26,794 bases of DNA from Lachnospiraceae bacterium. Its GTDB lineage: Bacteria; Bacillota; Clostridia; Lachnospirales; Lachnospiraceae. Position numbers and translations under genes: made by a program. Every line of letters starts with the position of its first letter. The stretch's first letter is position 1. This document shows positions 7,921-15,428 of the stretch, in pieces. Below the pieces are notes generated by a model. That model saw nothing but the letters and a program-made list of their open reading frames with translations, made no database searches and had not been told where the DNA came from. Where the stretch lies: assembly GCA_902362715.1 (NCBI GenBank), contig CABIXN010000006.1:1-26794 (forward strand). The letters are read 5' to 3'.

Positions 7921-8766
7921 TTACCAATTTTCCCCCTTTTCTTTATGATATGCCCGAAATCCCTCTCCAAGTACTTCTCTTGCATCATTTACAATTACAA
8001 ATGCTTCTGGGTCTAATCCCATCACGATTTCTTTCAAAGAAACAATTTCCCGTTTGGAAACAACACAGTAGAGCATACATTTCTCATGGGATGAATACAT
8101 CCCTCTGGCGGCAAGTCCGGTCACCCCCCGCTCCATATGTCTCATAATATCCGCTGCTACCTCCCGGCTCTTACTGCTGATTACAAACACACTTTTGGCC
8201 GCATAACCTCCTTCCATAACCAGGTCGGATACTTTTGTCATTACAAAAATTGCAATTATAGCATACAATGCTGTCTTTAATCCAAAAAAATACAGACCAG
8301 CCACTACAATGATTCCGTCAATCACCTGCAGAATCTCTACGATAGAATACTGGGGAAATCTGTGATGCAGCAAAGCCGCGATCATCTCAGAGCCGCCGGT
8401 AGTTGCTCTGGAGGAAAAAACGATGCCATTTCCAAGACCACAGACAGCTCCTCCAATTACTGCGGCAAGAAACAGATCGCCCCCCGAAATATCAACTGAA
8501 GGCAGCACCCCAAGCCAGACACTTAAAAGAAGCGTTGCCAGCGCAGACCAGCCCACAAATTTTGCTCCCTTCATTTTCCAGGCAATAAAATAAACCGGTA
8601 TGTTCAGCACAAATGTAGTTGTTCCCAAAGATATTCCCAAAAGATTTCTCACCAGAATTGCAATTCCGGAAAATCCCCCCGTGACCATATTCGCAGGATC
8701 AAACACACATTTTACAGCAAGTGCTGTCAAACCGGTTCCTATTATAACTCTTATGATGTTTTTCAA
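7921..8766 (-). CDS. YitT-family membrane protein (DUF161/DUF2179)
   Basis: This 281-residue protein has five to six hydrophobic segments in the first ~190 residues. The family-typical 'DPANMVTGGFSGIAILV' (about 23-39) and 'SSRATTGGSEMIAALL' (about 118-133) are present. A soluble C-terminal DUF2179 domain (about 195-275) follows. The family is common in Firmicutes and its biochemical role is not established. The start is TTG (8764-8766), supported by the strong ribosome binding site GGAGGA a few nt upstream. It overlaps the stop of the GT26-like gene (TTGA), so the two are coupled. Confidence 0.9.
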   Translation of the reverse strand: MKNIIRVIIGTGLTALAVKCVFDPANMVTGGFSGIAILVRNLLGISLGTTTFVLNIPVYFIAWKMKGAKFVGWSALATLLLSVWLGVLPSVDISGGDLFLAAVIGGAVCGLGNGIVFSSRATTGGSEMIAALLHHRFPQYSIVEILQVIDGIIVVAGLYFFGLKTALYAIIAIFVMTKVSDLVMEGGYAAKSVFVISSKSREVAADIMRHMERGVTGLAARGMYSSHEKCMLYCVVSKREIVSLKEIVMGLDPEAFVIVNDAREVLGEGFRAYHKEKGENW

Positions 8767-9449
8767 GCTTCCTCCTCTGGATTTTCGTATGACTGCACAC
8801 GCTGCCGCACTTTAAAACGGCATTGAAGCTTTTTCAGCCACGCCTTTAAACCTCTGCGGCTCTCGGTAACATCATATTCAGCACTGATGCCATACCAGAT
8901 CTTTGCATTAAACATACCCTGATGACGGTGCAGGAAATGTTCCTGTTCCGGCGTCGGCAGCGTTGAGAGAATAATCTGAGGAGAAACACCATTGATTTCA
9001 TTTACAATATCCGCCTCATCACCCCGGCAGTCTTCAAAGGCATACTGCCCGCAGATCTGTACTCTGTCATCGTACAAATCCTGTAAAAAGGCATCCAGCT
9101 CCTGAATCTCTTCTTCCGTCTGTGAAAGCAGAAAAAATGTCTGATGATTTCTAACTGCACGTTTCATAAATTCATAGAAAAACTCGCGATCTTCTACTTC
9201 CCTGATCCGCTGAGGCGACACTACCCCTGCAAGTTCCAGAATTTCTTTCTCTCCGGCAATTACAAGATCCATCTTCTCTAGACACTGGCGCACCTGTTCA
9301 TCCTCGCCTGCCGCAACGATGGTATTCATCGTAATTGTTTCTACCGTATTCATACATTCATTATTTAAATAGACTTCCACTTTCCGCATTGCCTCGCGAA
9401 TATTGTAATCATCTATCCGCACACCGGCCAAATCCATTTTCTTTATCAT
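8763..9449 (-). CDS. Divergent WecG/TagA/CpsF-like (GT26) protein
   Basis: This 228-residue protein can be aligned by eye with the GT26 fold: 'VETITMNTIVAAGED' (start), 'MDLVIAGEKEIL', 'FFLLSQTEEEIQEL' and 'SPQIILSTLPTPEQEHFL'. Family members add ManNAc or related sugars to lipid-linked wall-polymer precursors. The conserved 'ADG' block that carries the catalytic Asp in TagA appears here as 'IAGEKE', without Asp. The usual 'RAP' and C-terminal 'WLYRL' blocks are also missing. It may therefore be inactive or use another chemistry. It is the first gene of a two-gene unit with YitT. AGGA lies about 12 nt before the ATG. Confidence 0.75.
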   Translation of the reverse strand: MIKKMDLAGVRIDDYNIREAMRKVEVYLNNECMNTVETITMNTIVAAGEDEQVRQCLEKMDLVIAGEKEILELAGVVSPQRIREVEDREFFYEFMKRAVRNHQTFFLLSQTEEEIQELDAFLQDLYDDRVQICGQYAFEDCRGDEADIVNEINGVSPQIILSTLPTPEQEHFLHRHQGMFNAKIWYGISAEYDVTESRRGLKAWLKKLQCRFKVRQRVQSYENPEEEA

Positions 9450-9529
9450 ATTGATTTCATTTCCTGTCTACAGTTTTCTCTTTATTTCCATAATTTATAC
9501 AAATCTGTTACATACTTTTTTATTCTGTC

Positions 9530-9545
9530 TGCATCAGCTGATGCA
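9530..9545. promoter_or_regulatory. 16-bp perfect palindrome (possible operator)
   Basis: TGCATCAGCTGATGCA is its own reverse complement. It lies about 80 bp upstream of the start of the GT26-like gene, in the region where its promoter must be. An operator role is inferred from symmetry and position; no binding protein can be named. Confidence 0.5.
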
Positions 9546-9834
9546 ACACTATCGTATCGGCTAAGTATAACAAACCGGGCTGGCTTTTTCAAACTTTTAC
9601 CTGATAAAATCAGATTTCCCCAATATTTTTATCATGGCAGAAATTGAACTTTCATAATATATTTATATTAGCATTTTATTTTTACAATTATCTCACAACT
9701 TTCTCACACTTTTCTGACATTTTTATTGAAACTTTCTTTTATACTTCCTGTATTTTAATAGCCACTGGACAATATACCCAAAGTCATAAAAATCAATCAA
9801 AAAAAATGCTCAAATTTGATTTTGTCCAAAAAAG

Positions 9835-9906
9835 TTATCCACAATCAAAAATTCCGGTTTTTAGCCATTTTTTAAGTTATACACAAAGTTATTCACATTA
9901 TCCACA
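9835..9906 (+). other. Cluster of DnaA boxes, origin-like
   Basis: Four 9-mers lie on the same strand: TTATCCACA (9835-9843, perfect consensus), TTATACACA (9877-9885), TTATTCACA (9889-9897) and TTATCCACA (9898-9906, perfect). The last two are contiguous. The cluster is followed by a short GC-richer patch (AACAGGCC, 9910-9917) and then strongly AT-rich DNA, the order found in bacterial origins (boxes, spacer, unwinding region). No dnaA, dnaN or rpmH is nearby, so this could be oriC at an unusual place or a DnaA-binding cluster with a regulatory role. The boxes are seen; the function is inferred. Confidence 0.75.
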
Positions 9907-10095
9907 TACAAACAGGCCTTTTTGATGGTTTACATAGTATTTTTTTCGAACTTTTGTTTTGTTTAAATATTACAAATATGAACACAATCTGGAAAAAAAC
10001 AATAATCTTCTTGACTTTCTTAATGCAAAAAATTAAAGCTTTTTAACCTTAAATTGTCAGAATTTCTTACCAAAATATTTTTCCATATATTGCCA

Positions 10096-10166
10096 TTTTT
10101 TTGCTCTATAGGAATCGGTACTTTTCAGCTTTATCACAACACAGTATTTCCTATAGAGCAAAAAAA
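10096..10166 (-). repeat. 71-bp palindromic intergenic element, copy A
   Basis: Perfect 19-bp terminal inverted repeats (10096-10114 and 10148-10166; TTTTTTTGCTCTATAGGAA and its complement) flank a 33-bp centre. The reverse complement is nearly identical (about 67 of 70 positions) to the element at 19107-19176. Read leftward, it begins in the T-run of the terminator at 10168-10199. It contains no ORF and resembles a very small MITE. A different multi-hairpin repeat is joined to the other copy. Confidence 0.9.
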
Positions 10167-10167
10167 C

Positions 10168-10199
10168 AGCGCCCACTTTACCATTGAAAGTGATGCGCT
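10168..10199 (-). terminator. Intrinsic terminator of the flavoprotein operon
   Basis: On the minus strand AGCGC..CACTTT pairs with AAAGTG..GCGCT (small internal bulge, 7-nt loop), followed by G and seven T. It lies 63 bp after the stop of the leftward gene ending at 10263. The T-run is shared with the end of repeat copy A. Confidence 0.85.
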
Positions 10200-10262
10200 A
10201 TTTATTAGATTATTTTCATCAGCCAAAAAATGAATCAAATTTTACACAGCCTTCGCAAGGCT

Positions 10263-11081
10263 TTACCGCATTGTAATATATCCTCTGTGGTTATTTAAAT
10301 TGTCACTGGATATATTATCCGCCACAAATACCCCCATAATATTCTGATATGGCTTAAGATACGGAAATGTCTCTTCCTGTGCCCATTCCGGCGGTTCAAT
10401 GCTCTTTGCTTTTTCCATGGCCGCACTCCACTGGTCCGGTCCCTCAAACCAGATCTCTACCACCCGGTCCATGGGGCAGTCGTTAATTTCTTTGATTATT
10501 TTGCTTGTTACCATCCGTGTTGCCTCCGGAATCTCTAAAAATGCCGGAACAAATTTTTCATAAAACCACTGATCTCCCGTTTCCACTGAAACTCCGTCCG
10601 GATAGTGTAACGCAAAGTTCCAGCGGTAATTAGGCCCATCTGCCATTGTACGTCCGGCTCCTTTTAAATCCTCCTCCCAGCTGATGGGCAAAAAAGCAAA
10701 AACAAAAGGATTACAGTTTTCCACTTTTGCCGATCTGGCCTCATCTCCTTCATAATTCAGGGCGATGGCGTTTTCCGGCATATTTCCCTGCCAGATCAGC
10801 ACCTCGGTGGGAAACGTCTCTGTAAACACATTTACTGCCATGGAAACATCCATGGGATTTACCTGCCAGTAATGCTCCGTCAGCTGCATACGTACTGTTC
10901 CGAACTGCTCCCCCAAAGGAGGCACCGGCAGTGCATTATAAAAAGCATATTGAGATACATATGGCCGAAACTTTGAAATACTTTCAGGTACATGTACAGC
11001 GTAAAGCCAGTGATTTAATTTTACTCTGTACTGTTCCTTAGCCACATCCACATATATCAGACTCCGCATAATTTTCTCCAT
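10263..11081 (-). CDS. Protein of unknown function, possible two-domain ferredoxin-like (EthD-type) fold
   Basis: I do not recognise this 272-residue soluble protein. Its two halves look alike in outline. The first has 'LNHWLYAVHVPESISKFRPY' (about 21-40) and the second 'YRWNFALHYPDGVSVETGDQ' (about 148-167). Each is followed by a Pro/Phe-rich segment and then a hydrophobic strand. This would fit a tandem dimeric alpha/beta barrel such as EthD-like proteins, but that is weak. The start at 11081 is chosen because GGGTG lies 6 nt before that ATG; a longer in-frame version would overlap the upstream gene. It follows the flavoprotein gene by 40 bp and has a good terminator. The pair is probably regulated by the divergent LysR protein. 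Confidence 0.7.
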   Translation of the reverse strand: MEKIMRSLIYVDVAKEQYRVKLNHWLYAVHVPESISKFRPYVSQYAFYNALPVPPLGEQFGTVRMQLTEHYWQVNPMDVSMAVNVFTETFPTEVLIWQGNMPENAIALNYEGDEARSAKVENCNPFVFAFLPISWEEDLKGAGRTMADGPNYRWNFALHYPDGVSVETGDQWFYEKFVPAFLEIPEATRMVTSKIIKEINDCPMDRVVEIWFEGPDQWSAAMEKAKSIEPPEWAQEETFPYLKPYQNIMGVFVADNISSDNLNNHRGYITMR

Positions 11082-11121
11082 TTTTATCACCCTTTTCCTT
11101 AACCTTTCTATATACTTATAT

Positions 11122-12045
11122 TTACGGGTGCACCGCAGTAACTGCATCTGTATACCGACTCACCTTTTTCCGGTAATCTTCACTCCGTGAAGCTTTTCCA
11201 AGCTCCCCCTCATTTTTCTGAATATCCTCTGCATGGATAAACTGGCCGCTTACCGTATCGTGAGCATGCTTAAGCTGGTCCTCTGAAAATTCAAATTGAT
11301 ACCTATCACCCTCTGTTACTATTTTTCCTATAATGCCACAGGTTCCACAGATTACACCTTTTTCTTCAAAGAAAAAGTTTCTTGAATGACAGTGGGGACA
11401 TACCCCTTTATCCCCCTGATAGGATGCGTGTTCAATATCAGATGCAGCTTTCACAAGGTTTAAGCCAATCTGATGTGCCCGGGCAACTTTCTTTTCGTCC
11501 ATTAAAATTCCCAGAGACCAGGTAAACACTTCATTATCAATTAATTTCCACATAGCAGTCAGCGCGTGCAGACTGAAATCACACTGTACCTGGGTTGCCC
11601 AGTCGGAACCGCCGATTCCCATATAAGAAACAGCCCTTGGCTGTATATATCTGGGATCTACAGGCTTTCCTTTTCCCTCTGCTGCCATCTGTGTTGCAAT
11701 CACATTATGTACATGTCCCATTCTCGGTCCAAACCGGTCCATAATTGTATGGAATTTTCCCATGGCACATTTTTCAAAAATGGGAATGGAAAATATGATA
11801 CCGTCAGCATCCATCATACGATCTAACAGCCATTCAAAATCATCCTTCAGCACACACTGATTTCCTCTCCCGGAAAAAATAGACATTACGCACGCTTTAC
11901 ATCCAGTACAGTGCTGGATATTAAGATCCACCAGACGCACAAACTCAATCTCTGCGCCCTGCTCTTTTGCGGCCAGCAGCGCCTCCTTACACATACAGTC
12001 ATTAGCTCCGTTCTTTGTTCCCCCTGAAATTCCAAGAATTTTCAT
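11122..12045 (-). CDS. NAD(P)H-dependent FMN reductase / iron-sulfur flavoprotein-like, with zinc ribbon
   Basis: This 307-residue flavodoxin-fold protein has the FMN phosphate loop at the start ('ISGGTKNGAN', 6-15). Its Cys cluster, C46-x2-C49-x2-C52-x11-C64, resembles that of iron-sulfur flavoproteins but with a longer last gap. 'IIFSIPIFEKCAMGKFHTIMDRF' (83-105) is the typical second flavin-binding segment. A C-terminal addition carries C216-x2-C219 and C233-x2-C236, a zinc ribbon or rubredoxin-like knuckle. Such proteins pass electrons from NAD(P)H or ferredoxin to small substrates; the substrate here is unknown. The start is supported by AAGGAGA 9 nt upstream and by a consensus promoter. 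Divergent from a LysR regulator. Confidence 0.87.
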   Translation of the reverse strand: MKILGISGGTKNGANDCMCKEALLAAKEQGAEIEFVRLVDLNIQHCTGCKACVMSIFSGRGNQCVLKDDFEWLLDRMMDADGIIFSIPIFEKCAMGKFHTIMDRFGPRMGHVHNVIATQMAAEGKGKPVDPRYIQPRAVSYMGIGGSDWATQVQCDFSLHALTAMWKLIDNEVFTWSLGILMDEKKVARAHQIGLNLVKAASDIEHASYQGDKGVCPHCHSRNFFFEEKGVICGTCGIIGKIVTEGDRYQFEFSEDQLKHAHDTVSGQFIHAEDIQKNEGELGKASRSEDYRKKVSRYTDAVTAVHP

Positions 12046-12080
12046 AAAAATGCTTCTCCTTTTCTGCTTTGGTTACCTCA

Positions 12081-12109
12081 ATTATATATTTGATATCAGC
12101 CCATGTAAA
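12081..12109 (-). promoter_or_regulatory. Promoter of the flavoprotein operon
   Basis: On the minus strand, -35 TTTACA (12104-12109), a 17-bp spacer and a perfect -10 TATAAT (12081-12086) are present. The dyad at 12130-12149 lies about 20-40 bp upstream of the -35, where LysR activators usually bind. Confidence 0.8.
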
Positions 12110-12129
12110 ACAGTTAATTTTACCGATTT

Positions 12130-12182
12130 TCACAATCATTTCATTGTGATAGAATAAAATTAAATTATTTCTGATTTAATTT
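12130..12182. promoter_or_regulatory. Two operator-like dyads between the LysR gene and its divergent neighbour
   Basis: Dyad 1 is TCACAAT (12130-12136), 6 nt, ATTGTGA (12143-12149), perfect. Dyad 2 is AAATTAAAT (12157-12165), 8 nt, ATTTAATTT (12174-12182), perfect. LysR proteins usually bind such interrupted palindromes between divergent genes. Which dyad is the recognition site cannot be decided from sequence; dyad 1 is the better candidate. Confidence 0.6.
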
Positions 12183-12225
12183 CAGATAAACAAAAATAAA
12201 CTCCACATACAAAAGGATACACGCT

Positions 12226-13104
12226 ATGACACTGACACAAATCAAATATTTTATCACTGCCGCAGAGACCTTGAGCTTCACAAAGGCGGCCTCCAGGCTT
12301 TTTGTTTCCCAACAGGTTGTAAGCCGTCAGATACAGCTCTTAGAAAAGGATCTTGGTTTTCTGCTTTTTGAAAGAAACAATAAAACTTTTATGCTGACAG
12401 ACAGCGGAAAACTTCTCTACAGCCTCTGGTCCCGGCATTTCAAAGAAACAGAACAGACAGTCAATGAAGCGTTGCTGTTAAATCACAAAAAAAGATGTAT
12501 CCGGGTGGGAATCCTGGAAATCAGTAATGTGATTGATATGATTCTTCCTAAAATCAAATTATTAAATGAGCGCTTTCCAAACATCAGCTGGGATTATTAT
12601 CTTGGAAATTTTGCTGAAATCGAACACGCAGTAGACACCTCCTCTATTGATCTGGCTGTAACTTTGTCCACAGAATTGTCAAAAAAACATCCCAAAGACC
12701 AGGAACTTTTTCTGCAGCCATTAAAACTTGGCATTTTTGTGGGCAGCTCCCACCCGTTATACCACCAAGAATCCCTTTCCATAAAAGAACTTGAGGAGGA
12801 AACATTTTTCTTATTTTCAGAAGATATCTCATATGATGCGACGAATAAGGTCTTAACAGACTGTAAACAACACGGATATTATCCAAAAAATATCAAATAT
12901 TTTTCTAATATTAATCAAATGGAATTTGCTCTTTTATCGGGAAAGGGTGTATTCATTGGTTATGATATTTTTTTCCGAAGCGCTGGTATAAATCTGAAAA
13001 AATTTCCCCTCCAGCCCTTAGAGACACTGGAAGAATCTGATCTAATTGTAGCCTGGAGATATCCGGAACTGAAAATGTTTGCACAGGTATTTTTTGACGC
13101 ATAG
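12226..13104 (+). CDS. LysR-family transcriptional regulator
   Basis: This 292-residue regulator has the classic N-terminal winged HTH (1-60): 'LTQIKYFITAAETLSFTKAA', 'SRLFVSQQVVSRQIQLLEKDLG' and 'LLFERNNKTFMLTDSGKLL'. A two-lobed substrate-binding domain follows (about 90-290). The length is standard. AAAGGA lies 8 nt before the ATG. It is divergent from the flavoprotein/unknown pair with 180 bp between them, the standard layout for a LysR regulator acting on its neighbour and on itself. The inducer is unknown. Confidence 0.93.
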   Translation: MTLTQIKYFITAAETLSFTKAASRLFVSQQVVSRQIQLLEKDLGFLLFERNNKTFMLTDSGKLLYSLWSRHFKETEQTVNEALLLNHKKRCIRVGILEISNVIDMILPKIKLLNERFPNISWDYYLGNFAEIEHAVDTSSIDLAVTLSTELSKKHPKDQELFLQPLKLGIFVGSSHPLYHQESLSIKELEEETFFLFSEDISYDATNKVLTDCKQHGYYPKNIKYFSNINQMEFALLSGKGVFIGYDIFFRSAGINLKKFPLQPLETLEESDLIVAWRYPELKMFAQVFFDA

Positions 13105-13128
13105 TACTGTCAGGTGTTTTGATAACAT

Positions 13129-13200
13129 AAAAAAGAATGTGCAAAGCACATTTTCCGCCTGCGGCGGGTTGTGTGAGCAACATGATTCCCTTAGAGCAAA
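13129..13200 (-). repeat. Multi-hairpin intergenic repeat, copy C
   Basis: Read leftward, it starts with a T-run plus GCTCTAAGGGAATCATG. Three short hairpins follow: GTTG/CAAC (13068+ region, 13068 replaced by 13068-independent positions 13068 not used; arms at 13078-offset, i.e. 13168-13171 and 13178-13181), CCGCC/GGCGG (13155-13159 and 13163-13167) and AATGTGC/GCACATT (13136-13142 and 13146-13152). The last hairpin is followed by CTTTTTT, which makes it an intrinsic terminator for leftward transcripts. The array is closely similar to 19211-19268. Short ORFs across it (beginning MCKAH..PAAG) are most likely spurious. Confidence 0.85.
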
Positions 13201-13201
13201 A

Positions 13202-13239
13202 AAAAGCTTTTCACAGAATCCTATCTATGAAAAGCTTTT
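13202..13239. terminator. Bidirectional terminator between convergent LysR and NlpC/P60 genes
   Basis: A perfect 12-bp inverted repeat, AAAAGCTTTTCA (13202-13213) with TGAAAAGCTTTT (13228-13239), has a 14-nt loop. Leftward it is followed by eight T and then GCTCTA, the start of the multi-hairpin repeat. Confidence 0.85.
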
Positions 13240-13262
13240 ATCTATCATTTTATGATTTCAGA

Positions 13263-14303
13263 TTAAAAAATCCGTCTAATTGCCAGAATCTGTCTATAAT
13301 TTACCGGCGATGTATATTTGATACCATCCTTTTTATTAGAAGCATGTACCAATGTATTATTTCCGGCATAAATACCTACATGTCCGCTGTAGCATACAAT
13401 GTCTCCAGGCTGAATTTCTGACAGACTGACACTTCTTCCAACACCTCTTAATGCGCTGGAGGAATGGGGAAGTGAAACTCCAAAATGTGCGTATACACTC
13501 ATAACAAATCCGGAACAGTCAGCTCCGTTTGTCAGGCTTGTCCCACCCCATACATACGGATTTCCAACAAACTGCCCTGCGTAACTTGCAACGGCGCTTC
13601 CTGCGCTTGCCTGTTTTTTCTCCGCCTTCTTTTCTTCTTCTGCCTTAGAAACAGCTTTTTTATATGACATGGAAACTTCTACATATTCAGAAGATACATA
13701 GCCTGTCTCTCCATCCACAGATACTTTTAACCATCCGTCCTCTTCTTTGCCGGATGTTTTTAATTTTTCTCCTTCCGCTACTAGATTCAGCACAGAGGCA
13801 TCTGTGGATGCTTTCTCGCGAACCTTTAGCGTTGTAGTATTTACAGTAGCTACTTTACTGGCTGCCGACTCTATTAATTTTACATCTCCTACTTTGACAT
13901 AATCAGCTTTGACATATCCTTTTACGGAGCCTGATTTAATCTGATACCAGCCGTCTTTCTCATTTTCCACCGTTGCTACTGCATTGTCATAAAGCTTACC
14001 TACCGCCTCACTTTTCTCGCTGGCAGACTTTCTGACATTCACATAATCATTTACCTGTGCAACAGCAGTCTTTTCCACATCAACGCCAAGTTTCTTCTCA
14101 GCTTCCTCTATCTGTTTGATCTTTTCAGCACTCTTGGCCGCTATGCTTACCTCTGTTGATACCTTTTCATGAATTTTTTCCGATAATGCTGTAACTGTCT
14201 GCAAATGATTGTCAGCCGGTGCCGCATTTACCGTAATTGCACCCCCTGATATTAATACAGCCCCTGCTGCCAGGCAGGCCGCTGTCCGAATTGACTTCTG
14301 CAC
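13263..14303 (-). CDS. Secreted SH3-NlpC/P60 peptidoglycan hydrolase
   Basis: This 346-residue exported protein has a signal peptide (about 1-28, ending 'TVNAA'), a short charged region and two bacterial SH3 domains (about 82-135 and 153-208; 'VNVRKSASEKSEAVGKL', 'LKVREKASTDASVLNLV'). A Lys/Glu linker and a C-terminal NlpC/P60 domain follow. The catalytic residues are visible: Cys263 in 'ADCSGFV', His308 in 'GHVGIYAG' and His320. It should cut the D-Glu to diamino-acid bond of stem peptides; the SH3 domains bind the wall. The start is the GTG at 14301-14303, because GGAGGAAAG lies 4 nt upstream. The in-frame TTG five codons earlier lies inside that ribosome binding site. The gene has its own promoter. 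Confidence 0.93.
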   Translation of the reverse strand: MQKSIRTAACLAAGAVLISGGAITVNAAPADNHLQTVTALSEKIHEKVSTEVSIAAKSAEKIKQIEEAEKKLGVDVEKTAVAQVNDYVNVRKSASEKSEAVGKLYDNAVATVENEKDGWYQIKSGSVKGYVKADYVKVGDVKLIESAASKVATVNTTTLKVREKASTDASVLNLVAEGEKLKTSGKEEDGWLKVSVDGETGYVSSEYVEVSMSYKKAVSKAEEEKKAEKKQASAGSAVASYAGQFVGNPYVWGGTSLTNGADCSGFVMSVYAHFGVSLPHSSSALRGVGRSVSLSEIQPGDIVCYSGHVGIYAGNNTLVHASNKKDGIKYTSPVNYRQILAIRRIF

Positions 14304-14372
14304 GGGTCTTTCCTCCAAAGTTTATTATTATTTTAAAATTTATTACAAATTTGTTACATTTATTACGGACTA

Positions 14373-14401
14373 ATTGTATCAAAGTGTCATTTTAATGTCA
14401 A
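14373..14401 (-). promoter_or_regulatory. Promoter of the NlpC/P60 gene
   Basis: On the minus strand, -35 TTGACA (14396-14401, consensus), a 17-bp spacer and -10 TACAAT (14373-14378). It begins directly after the trxB terminator. Confidence 0.8.
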
Positions 14402-14447
14402 TACGAAAAAAAGAACCAATTTTTTCAAATCGGTTCTTTTTTTCGTA
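14402..14447. terminator. Terminator of the PBP-trxB operon
   Basis: A perfect 16-bp stem (14402-14417 with 14432-14447) contains a run of seven A on one side and seven T on the other, with a 14-nt loop. It lies 49 bp after the trxB stop and can act in both directions. Confidence 0.85.
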
Positions 14448-14495
14448 CATACTGATTTTACATGTTCATCTGCGTTTTTTGCCGAAACATACCGC

Positions 14496-15413
14496 CTAAG
14501 CTTCCTGTTCAATTAAATATCTCTCCACACTTTTTACACAGTTGGCGCCGTCTGACGCAGCGGTTATCACCTGACGCAGCTGTTTTGTCCTTAGATCTCC
14601 CGCCGCAAATAATCCCGGACAGCTGGTCTGCCCGTCTTCATCTGCTACCAGATAGCCCTGGGCATCTGTATCTGCAAGCTTACGATACAGCTCTGTATTT
14701 GGATCAATTCCCACCGCTATAAATACACCGTCCACAGCGATGTCTACCACATCAGAGGTTTTCTTTCGATAGACATCCAGAGATCTTACCTGACCTTCCC
14801 CTTTAATTTTCTTTACTTCACAGCTGTATAAAATTTCTATATTCTCTGTATTTCGTATCTGCTCCTGTAAAATTTTTTCCCCCCGCAGTTCATCCCGCCG
14901 GTGAATCAGATATACTTTCTCACAGTTTCTGGACAAAAACAATGCATCCTCTAAGGCCACATTTCCGCCGCCCACAACAGCTGTCGTCTTGCCACGGAAA
15001 AATGCACCGTCACAGGTAGCGCAGTAAGAGACCCCCATACCGCTGAATGTCTCCTCACCTTCCACTCCCAGCGTTCTGTGTCTGGCACCGGTTGCTGCAA
15101 TCACTGCCTTTGTCTGAAATTCTCCTTTTGTAGTTTTCACTAATATACAGCCATCTTGATTTTGAATTTCCGTTACATCCGCCTGAATAAACTCGGCTCC
15201 GGAAGCTTCCGCATGCTTGCGAAACTGCATTCCAAGCTCAAAACCACCGCTCAAAGGCAGTCCCGGATAATTATCTACTTCATAAGTGTTTAAAATCTGT
15301 CCGCCGCCCATAGGCTGCTTTTCTATTACTATAACATTCAGTCTTGCTCTCTGAGCATAAATCGCTGCCGTCATGCCGGCCGGCCCGCTGCCTATTATTA
15401 TTACATCATACAT
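14496..15413 (-). CDS. trxB: Thioredoxin reductase
   Basis: This 305-residue FAD/NADPH disulfide reductase has the FAD site 'IIGSGPAGMTAA', the redox-active pair C131-A-T-C134 in 'YCATCDGAFF', the NADPH site 'VVGGGNVALEDALFLS' and the C-terminal FAD motif 'GLFAAGDLRTKQLRQV'. It reduces thioredoxin in the cytoplasm. An upstream in-frame ATG is two codons earlier; the ATG at 15413 is preferred because GAGAG then has a normal 6-nt spacing. It follows the PBP gene by about 15 bp and is probably co-transcribed, an unusual but not unknown pairing. Confidence 0.95.
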   Translation of the reverse strand: MYDVIIIGSGPAGMTAAIYAQRARLNVIVIEKQPMGGGQILNTYEVDNYPGLPLSGGFELGMQFRKHAEASGAEFIQADVTEIQNQDGCILVKTTKGEFQTKAVIAATGARHRTLGVEGEETFSGMGVSYCATCDGAFFRGKTTAVVGGGNVALEDALFLSRNCEKVYLIHRRDELRGEKILQEQIRNTENIEILYSCEVKKIKGEGQVRSLDVYRKKTSDVVDIAVDGVFIAVGIDPNTELYRKLADTDAQGYLVADEDGQTSCPGLFAAGDLRTKQLRQVITAASDGANCVKSVERYLIEQEA

Positions 15414-15428
15414 ACACATCTCTCACTT

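Larger units (their letters stand above)
9450..10095. other. Long AT-rich non-coding region with an origin-like core
   Basis: About 650 bp has no credible gene in either direction; all frames give only short, AT-biased peptides. It contains a 16-bp palindrome upstream of the GT26-like gene (9530-9545), the DnaA-box cluster (9835-9906) and long A/T-rich runs (about 9640-9760 and 9920-10090). The size and content are unusual next to the otherwise tightly packed genes. Confidence 0.8.

Noticed and set aside
13137..13421. Small proteins starting MCKAH..PAAG across the hairpin repeats (also near 19054-19260)
   Set aside because: They are translations of the GC-rich hairpin array, occur in both copies and run into real genes on the other strand. 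They are repeat-derived, not genes.
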